Assembly: GCF_004295795.1 (NCBI RefSeq)
Contig: NZ_SEBR01000016.1
Coordinates: 18,868 to 82,867, forward strand
Direction of reading: 5' to 3'
From: Flavobacterium sp.
GTDB taxonomy: Bacteria > Bacteroidota > Bacteroidia > Flavobacteriales > Flavobacteriaceae
DNA: 64,000 nucleotides
Part shown: piece by piece, positions 59,452-64,000 of the stretch
Numbering within the stretch: position 1 is the first letter of the stretch
Layout of the letters: every line of letters begins with the position of its first letter
Notes under the pieces: model-generated
Databases searched by the model: none
Seen by the model: the letters and a program-made list of their open reading frames with translations, nothing else
Told to the model about the DNA's origin: nothing
Translations under genes and position numbers: made by a program

Positions 59452-60480
59452 TTAAATCAACGTCTTCAAAATTACATCCGTCGGGTCAAAACTCAGATTT
59501 CCTAAACTTTGTCCCGCCCATAAATTCACGTATTCTACCAAATTCGCTTGTCTGGCAGCTTTTCGGAATGGTGCGGTAAGTTTGTTTTGATACGGATAAG
59601 GCAAGATATAGCCAGCGTTTTCGAACAGGTCTATGAAGTCATTTTTTAGTCCGCGGGCGTAGCGACCCGAGAAACTTTTGGTCAGCACGATTTCTCGTCT
59701 TTGGGCTGTAGCCAATCGCTGTTTTTCCGATTCGGTCAAGGCGCTTTCCTTTGAGCAAAGCAGTATTGTGCCAACCTGAAATCCATCCGCGCCAAGCGTT
59801 TTGACGGAATCGATCGTCTTTTTATTTGCTATTCCTCCGGCGTAGAGTATTGGCAATTTGGTCATTTGCCGGACGTTTTGCAGCAGCGACAATCCGCCGA
59901 TTTGTGGGATATTTTCGTTTGAAAATGAACCGCGGTGACCGCCGGCTTCGATTCCTTGCACGCAAATGATGTCGATTTCGGATTGGATCAGGGCTTGGGC
60001 TTCTTCCTCGCTCGTACAAGTTCCGATAAGGGTTACGCCTTTTTCCTTGAATTTTTCGATGGTGCCGGAATCGAGATTTCCGAAAGTAAAACTCAGGATT
60101 TTGATATTCTCTTCTAGAATTGCTTGCGCCTGTTCGTGATAGCCCGATGGTTTGACATTTTCGATGTCGGGAAAGTCTACTTTGAGATTTAGTTTTTCTG
60201 ACAATTCGCGGAGTGTCTGTCTTGTTTTTTGATATCTCGATTTCAGCTCTTGGGTGATTTCGGGGATTTGGTTTGCGAAGATATTTGCAGCAAAGCCTTC
60301 GCGTGTGAGTTGCTTGCATTCGCGAATTATCCTGGAGGAACTTTCGGAATCCAGATCTCCCAAAGCCGCCGATCCCAGAAACCCTGCGTTACCTGCTGCG
60401 GCGACCATTTGAGGTGTCGTGACTCCGAACATCGGCGCTTGGATGATTGGGTATTTGATTTGGAGTTTTTTGGTCAACAT
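59452..60480 (-). CDS. Nitronate monooxygenase/NPD-like FMN enzyme
   Basis: A 342-residue cytoplasmic TIM-barrel flavoprotein of the nitronate monooxygenase group. Features: KYPIIQAPMFGVTTPQMVAA at the start, ICVQGIEAGGHRG (the conserved active-site His), PILYAGGIANKKTIDSVKTL and GADGFQVGTILL (FMN phosphate site). Such enzymes oxidise alkyl nitronates; some relatives are enoyl reductases or dehydrogenases, so the physiological substrate is uncertain. Confidence 0.88.
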   Translation of the reverse strand: MLTKKLQIKYPIIQAPMFGVTTPQMVAAAGNAGFLGSAALGDLDSESSSRIIRECKQLTREGFAANIFANQIPEITQELKSRYQKTRQTLRELSEKLNLKVDFPDIENVKPSGYHEQAQAILEENIKILSFTFGNLDSGTIEKFKEKGVTLIGTCTSEEEAQALIQSEIDIICVQGIEAGGHRGSFSNENIPQIGGLSLLQNVRQMTKLPILYAGGIANKKTIDSVKTLGADGFQVGTILLCSKESALTESEKQRLATAQRREIVLTKSFSGRYARGLKNDFIDLFENAGYILPYPYQNKLTAPFRKAARQANLVEYVNLWAGQSLGNLSFDPTDVILKTLI

Positions 60481-60786
60481 TTTCGAATCACCCGATTGGA
60501 TCTATTTTTTTTTATAAAGGATATTGAGACGCTGCGCTCTTTAGCTAATTACTACATAGTCGCTGCGCTCTATTTTTGAACCATTAAGATAGTTAAGAAC
60601 ATTAAGGCGCTGCGCTTTTTTTCGGAGTCACAGACTCCGCCACGCCATTCGCAAAGTCACAGACTTCGCGCCCAAAAGCAATAAACGAAACATTTTTCCA
60701 TCCAACCCAAGCAACTGCTTCAGCCTCTGCATTCAAGTCAACTCTGCCAGCTACTGCTACTGCTACTGCTACTACTGAAACCCCAA
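60481..60786. other. Intergenic region with small hairpins and a triplet repeat
   Basis: Holds several GCTGCGCTCT elements, two hairpins with an ACA loop (CGGAGTC-ACA-GACTCCG at 60623-60639; GCAAAGTC-ACA-GACTTCGC at 60651-60669) and a (CTACTG)n tract at 60751-60777. No gene was seen. Confidence 0.6.
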
Positions 60787-61077
60787 CTAACCCCGAATAA
60801 CCCGCAAAATCTCCAACTTAGGCAAAGCACCAGACTGCCGCCAAACCTGTCGCCCATTTCTAAAAAGAATCATCGTCGGCACGCCTTGCACCTGGTATTG
60901 ACTGGCCAACGCGCGATTTTTGTCAACGTCGATTTTTATGACGGAAACTGATTCTCCCAGCTCGTCCTTTACTTCTTTCAGAATCGGCGCCAGCGCTTTG
61001 CATGGACCGCACCATTCTGCGAAAAAGTCGACCAGCACTGGTTTATCCTGATTTATGATTTGTTGGAAAATGCTCAT
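60787..61077 (-). CDS. Thioredoxin
   Basis: A 96-residue thioredoxin with the active site Trp22-Cys23-Gly-Pro-Cys26 and the cis-Pro in QVQGVPTMILFRNGR. It is slightly shorter than typical thioredoxin (about 105), missing part of the N-terminal strand. It reduces protein disulfides in the cytoplasm. It lies 29 bases downstream of the hydrolase remnant and on the same strand as the GapN-type gene. Confidence 0.93.
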   Translation of the reverse strand: MSIFQQIINQDKPVLVDFFAEWCGPCKALAPILKEVKDELGESVSVIKIDVDKNRALASQYQVQGVPTMILFRNGRQVWRQSGALPKLEILRVIRG

Positions 61078-61105
61078 TTCGTTTGTATTTCAGATAATAA
61101 ATCGG

Positions 61106-61228
61106 TCATATCACATCTCCGGACATGCCTGTGGCAGATGCAATCACGACCAGGCGATTCCCGGCCGAAGCGAAATACTGCGCCTCGATCGGGTGCCCGT
61201 TTGCCGTTTCGAGCAACACATTTTGCAT
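61106..61228 (-). pseudogene. 40-codon remnant of an alpha/beta hydrolase gene
   Basis: The frame starts in a TGATG overlap with the aldehyde-dehydrogenase stop and reads [20 protein letters not shown] then SAGNRLVVIASATGMSGDVI-stop. Strand, turn and LVVIASATGM resemble the N-terminal strands of alpha/beta hydrolases, where the motif leads to the oxyanion region. The rest (about 240 residues with the Ser, Asp and His) is missing; thioredoxin follows 28 bases after its stop. It may be a truncated gene, or an intact micro-protein translated by coupling. Confidence 0.45.
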
Positions 61229-62805
61229 CACAAAATATAATCGGTGTTGATGAAATTTGATTTCTTGCTGTCGAGCAAGTCTGTAAGAATGCCGTTATTG
61301 TAGTCGTTTTCTTTCGCCGCGACCATCGTCCTTATCGAAAACGAGCGCAATCCGTCGTGGATGCTCAACGTTCCGGCTGCCGAATCTTTTCGTCCCGTAA
61401 ACGGGAAAACGTCCGGACCGCGTTGGCAGGAACTGTTCAGGTTTACTCGGCAAACCAGATTGGTAAGACCGTCGATCAATGGCGCCAGCGTTTTCGGGTC
61501 TTTTCCGAACAAACTCACTTGCTGACCGTAATTCGATTCGGCCATATCATCGAGCGGCTCGTCGATATCCTTGAAAGAAAGCACCGGAATCACAGGCCCG
61601 AATTGCTCTTCGTGGTAAATTCTCATGTCTTTGTTCACCGGATAAACCACCGCCGGGAAAATATAATTGTCGTAGTGTTCGCCACCTTTCGCATTGAGCA
61701 CTTTGGCCCCGTGCGCTTTGGCGTCGTCGATCAATTCCTGTATATACTTCGGTTTGTCAGGTTCCGGAAGCGGCGTCAATTTCACTCCGTCTTCCCAAGG
61801 ATTCCCGAATTTCATTGCGTCGACTTTCTCGGAAAAACGAAGGTTGAATTCTTCGGCAATTTCTTCGTGGACGTAGACGATTTTCAGTGCTGTACAGCGT
61901 TGTCCATTAAACGACAAAGTTCCAGCGAGGCATTCTTCAATTGCCAGATCGAGATCGGCATCCGGTAAAATGATGGCCGGATTCTTGGCTTCGAGCGAGA
62001 AGACCATTCGCAACCTGTTCTTATGCGGATGTTGGTCCTGTAAGGCGCGTGCCGATGTACTGTTTCCGATAAGTGCCAAAACATCGACTTTTCCCGTTTG
62101 CACGATAGGACCGGCAACGTCGCGACCGCGTCCGTAAATGATGTTGATCGCTCCCGGCGGAAAACTTTCGGCGAAAGCGGACAAAATCGGAGAAAGTGCC
62201 AAAACGCCAAATTTGGGCGGTTTCAAAATCACGGTGTTTCCCATGATAAGCGCCGGAATCAAGAGCGAGAAAGTCTCGTTGATCGGATAATTGTACGGCC
62301 CGAGGCAAAGCACGACGCCAAGCGGGCCGCGGCGAATCATCGCATGAACACTTTCCGATTTCTGGAAACGCGCGCCTTCCCTATCCATTTTCTTGTATTC
62401 CTCGATCGTGTTGTTGATATAGTCGACCGTGCGATCGAATTCTTTCTGGGAATCGCCCAAAGTCTTCCCGATTTCCCACATCAGCAACTTCACGACTTCT
62501 TCCCGCGTCGATTTCATTTTGGAGACGAATTGCTGCATGCATTTGATGCGGTCGGCAACTTTCATGGTCGGCCACAAACCTTTGCCTTTGTCGTAGGCCT
62601 TTGCCGCCGATTCGATGGCTTCGAGGCCTTCTTTTTCGCCCATCGCGGGTATTTCGCCCAGCAATGTCGGTTTGTAGTCTTCGGTTGATGAGATTGGGGA
62701 AAAGACGTCGGTGTAAGCGCCGTCCCAAGTTTTGAGTTCGCCGTTTACGAGCCAGGTTTGTTGTTTTATTGGAGCGATTTTGTATTGGTCCGGGATTTTT
62801 GTCAT
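61228..62805 (-). CDS. gapN: NADP-dependent glyceraldehyde-3-phosphate dehydrogenase-like aldehyde dehydrogenase (GapN-type)
   Basis: 525 residues from ATG 62805 ([20 protein letters not shown]). The longer frame to 63009 would start inside the upstream repeat. ALDH fold: Asn172 in [10 protein letters not shown], Glu272 in VFSLEAKNP and catalytic Cys304 in [31 protein letters not shown] and [20 protein letters not shown] are features of the GapN group, which oxidises glyceraldehyde-3-phosphate irreversibly to 3-phosphoglycerate and makes NADPH. Name based on these motifs; other aldehydes are possible. Confidence 0.85.
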   Translation of the reverse strand: MTKIPDQYKIAPIKQQTWLVNGELKTWDGAYTDVFSPISSTEDYKPTLLGEIPAMGEKEGLEAIESAAKAYDKGKGLWPTMKVADRIKCMQQFVSKMKSTREEVVKLLMWEIGKTLGDSQKEFDRTVDYINNTIEEYKKMDREGARFQKSESVHAMIRRGPLGVVLCLGPYNYPINETFSLLIPALIMGNTVILKPPKFGVLALSPILSAFAESFPPGAINIIYGRGRDVAGPIVQTGKVDVLALIGNSTSARALQDQHPHKNRLRMVFSLEAKNPAIILPDADLDLAIEECLAGTLSFNGQRCTALKIVYVHEEIAEEFNLRFSEKVDAMKFGNPWEDGVKLTPLPEPDKPKYIQELIDDAKAHGAKVLNAKGGEHYDNYIFPAVVYPVNKDMRIYHEEQFGPVIPVLSFKDIDEPLDDMAESNYGQQVSLFGKDPKTLAPLIDGLTNLVCRVNLNSSCQRGPDVFPFTGRKDSAAGTLSIHDGLRSFSIRTMVAAKENDYNNGILTDLLDSKKSNFINTDYIL

Positions 62806-62894
62806 TGTTGTGTTTTTTTGAGAGGTTTTTATAAAGTTACGGATTCTTGCGGGGGATTTTGTTCTTTTTTTTTGAAGCTTTTTCCGGCTACCAA

Positions 62895-63017
62895 GCACTA
62901 GCTTTTTTGCAAAAACCGGTTTTTCTATAGCTTGAAACGAGCTTCCTGCGGTCGCTGTTTCAATCCAAGAAAATCTCGGCTTTTTCTGCGAAAGGCTAGT
63001 TGCCCGCATCCGGGCTG
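62895..63017 (+). repeat. Hairpin repeat module 1, copy C
   Basis: Apex GAGCTTCCTGCGGTCGCT at 62939-62956 with flanking arms TTGAAAC (62932-62938) and GTTTCAA (62957-62963). Outer GCAAAAACCG/CGGCTTTTTCTGC and CTAGC/GCTAG arms are present. It lies about 90 bases upstream of the GapN start codon. Confidence 0.85.
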
Positions 63018-63099
63018 GGATTGTCGTAAGACGATCCTTTTTCTTTTTTATTTTGATTCTGTGTTCTCGGAAATTATCTCATTCTCGAAGCCTGATAAA

Positions 63100-63221
63100 A
63101 ATGAGCTTCGCTCATTTTGTGTTTGCGGCAGCTTCGCTGCCGAATGTTGTTGTTCGTCGCCTTCCGCGGGACTACTTTTGCCTGGCCGCAAAAGTAGCAA
63201 AAAGGCCTTGCGGCTCGAACC
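63100..63221 (+). repeat. Middle part of composite repeat copy C
   Basis: Mini-hairpins GAGC-TTC-GCTC and GGCAGC-TTC-GCTGCC, then TTCGTCGCCTTCCGCGGGACTACTTTTGCC and GGCCGCAAAAGTAGCAAAAAGGC-type blocks, in the same order as in copy A. Confidence 0.6.
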
Positions 63222-63358
63222 AAAAACGCGACCTGACAGCCCCAAAAATTCGGAAATGAAAAAACTCGCGGGAAAGCTTTTTCGTAACGACTTACCTTTC
63301 GGGTCGCTCAAACAGTTTCCATTTCTGCGAATTTTTGGGACGTCAGGTGCCCGCGTTT
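63222..63358 (+). repeat. Palindromic repeat module 2, copy C
   Basis: Left arm from CCTGACAGCCCCAAAAATTC (63232 on) and right arm ending GCGAATTTTTGGGACGTCAGG (to 63347) are complementary. The outer stem here is AACGCG/CGCGTT, whereas copy A has GTTTTGGCG/CGCCAAAAC. Confidence 0.8.
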
Positions 63359-63572
63359 TGTGCTTAGGCCGCGGACTATTTGGAAGTGCCTATTTGCTTT
63401 TTAGCTTGCTTCGCGGCGCTAAAAAACGGCTCCGTAGCGAAAAACGGGTGTGTCTTTGACGGAAACAATCGGTTGGCTTTGATTGACATCCTGAGTTTTG
63501 ACTTTGGCACGAAAATGCGGCTGACCACGGCTTTTGTTTGTTTCGAACCACGGGCTTTCGAGCCAAAAGTTT

Positions 63573-63765
63573 CCGGTGACTACGTTATGGAAACGATTTT
63601 GGCGATTGAGGAAAAAAGGTGTTTCGGAGACGCATTTTTCCAAAGCGACAGCGGAGGAAATCGAGGCCCAAGCAGATAGTAAGTCGTTTTACAAAAATCT
63701 CCGGGCCCGAAGATTCAGCGCCGCTAAAAATGTCAATAGACACTTTCCGATTAGTCCGGCATTTG
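63573..63765 (+). repeat. Segment shared with 5941-6066, here with about 75 extra bases
   Basis: GTTATGGAAACGATT, CGGAGACGCATTTTTC and AAAGCGACAGCGGAGGAAAT, then a stretch absent at the other copy, then TGTCAATAGACACTTTCCGAT. Open frames here are not supported by the second copy. Confidence 0.55.
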
Positions 63766-63945
63766 AGCGTTTTGGCGGGTACCTGACGTCTTGGAAATTC
63801 GTGACCCGAGCAACGCGAACTGACGGAGCTTGCGTAGTAAATTAAAGGCTGTTTGAGCGACCCAAAAAGGTTCTCGTACCCAAAAAGTCTCCGCGAGTTC
63901 CTTTAATTCCCGAATTTCCAAGGCTGTCAGGTCGCCAAAATCGGT
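63766..63945 (-). repeat. Palindromic repeat module 2, copy F, with module 3 inserted in one arm
   Basis: Left arm 63782-63848 is the copy-B sequence split after GGAAATTCG by a 38-base insertion (ACCCGAGCAACGCGAACTGA and onward). Right arm 63900-63931 is intact. Outer TTTTGGCG/CGCCAAAA pairs are present. The composite repeat then continues to the end of the window. Confidence 0.75.
63804..63840. repeat. Small repeat module 3, copy 3 (inserted)
   Basis: ACCCGAGCAACGCGAACTGA, then CGGAGCTTGCGTAGTA. It interrupts the left arm of module 2 copy F. Confidence 0.6.
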
Positions 63946-64000
63946 CGTGCCGCGCGCCCTTTTGTTACTTTTGCGGCGAGGCAAAAGTAAGCCCCGCTGG

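Noticed and set aside
62806..63009. N-terminal extension of the GapN-type protein by 68 residues
   Set aside because: It would be encoded by repeat module 1 copy C and its flank; the ALDH family starts at the ATG at 62805.
63534..63845. A 103-codon frame near the window end
   Set aside because: The related segment at 5941-6066 breaks the frame, and the end lies in module 2.

Overview
The window looks like chromosome of a Flavobacteriaceae-type Bacteroidota. The evidence is a SusC/SusD pair, type IX secretion tails, Bacteroidota -7 promoter boxes (TAnnTTTG) before many genes, lipobox lipoproteins, and a tmRNA whose tag reads GENNYALAA. Genes are densely packed but separated by unusually repeat-rich intergenic regions. 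No phage, plasmid or transposase gene was seen.

Layout. 0-3.7 kb: small exported proteins and a FucP-type sugar MFS transporter. 3.7-6.7 kb: two copies of a composite hairpin repeat flanking a parDE toxin-antitoxin pair and a small lipoprotein. 6.7-20.3 kb: a polysaccharide utilisation locus on the minus strand, made of a membrane-spanning regulator, SusC, SusD, a LamG surface lipoprotein, two GH144-type lipoproteins and a GH3 beta-glucosidase. This set points to beta-1,2-glucan. 20.4-25.2 kb: a saccharopine-dehydrogenase-like enzyme, a serine hydrolase, and an APC permease preceded by a Cys/Arg-rich 23-codon ORF and a terminator. 25.2-25.6 kb: ssrA. 26-29.6 kb: a di-haem cytochrome lipoprotein and a T9SS-secreted FG-GAP/UnbV protein. 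29.8-38.3 kb: a second carbohydrate cluster (GH88, GH5_7-type mannanase, GH3, CE2-type esterase). 38.9-45.9 kb: a TetR regulator and an RND efflux operon (MFP, RND, OMF) with repeated CTAAC-N3-GTTAG operators. 46-47 kb: a tandem array of 150-180 bp units. 47-50 kb: uncharacterised exported proteins. 50.3-53 kb: a four-gene signalling operon. 53-57.2 kb: a cupin, small exported proteins, and two tandem copies of an AraC + CheY-like receiver module. 57.6-62.8 kb: an MFS exporter, a nitronate monooxygenase-like enzyme, thioredoxin, a 40-codon hydrolase remnant and a GapN-type aldehyde dehydrogenase. 62.8-64 kb: two further repeat copies, the last running off the end.

How the parts work together. 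In the first locus, surface GH144 enzymes would cut the glucan, SusCD and the LamG protein would bind and import oligosaccharides, and GH3 would release glucose in the periplasm; the MFS transporter at 1.9 kb could carry sugar inward. The regulator combines a periplasmic sensor, a membrane segment and a LuxR-type DNA-binding domain, so it could sense sugar and bind DNA directly. TetR appears to control its own gene, the RND pump and a distant 65-residue exported peptide.

The most unusual signals are: (1) a dispersed hairpin family in five copies, where a near-invariant 18-nt apex is flanked in every copy by complementary arms of different sequence; (2) a second palindromic family with the same covarying behaviour; (3) the TetR operator set; (4) the leader ORF plus terminator before the APC permease. 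No database search was possible, so family names rest on motifs and order of domains.
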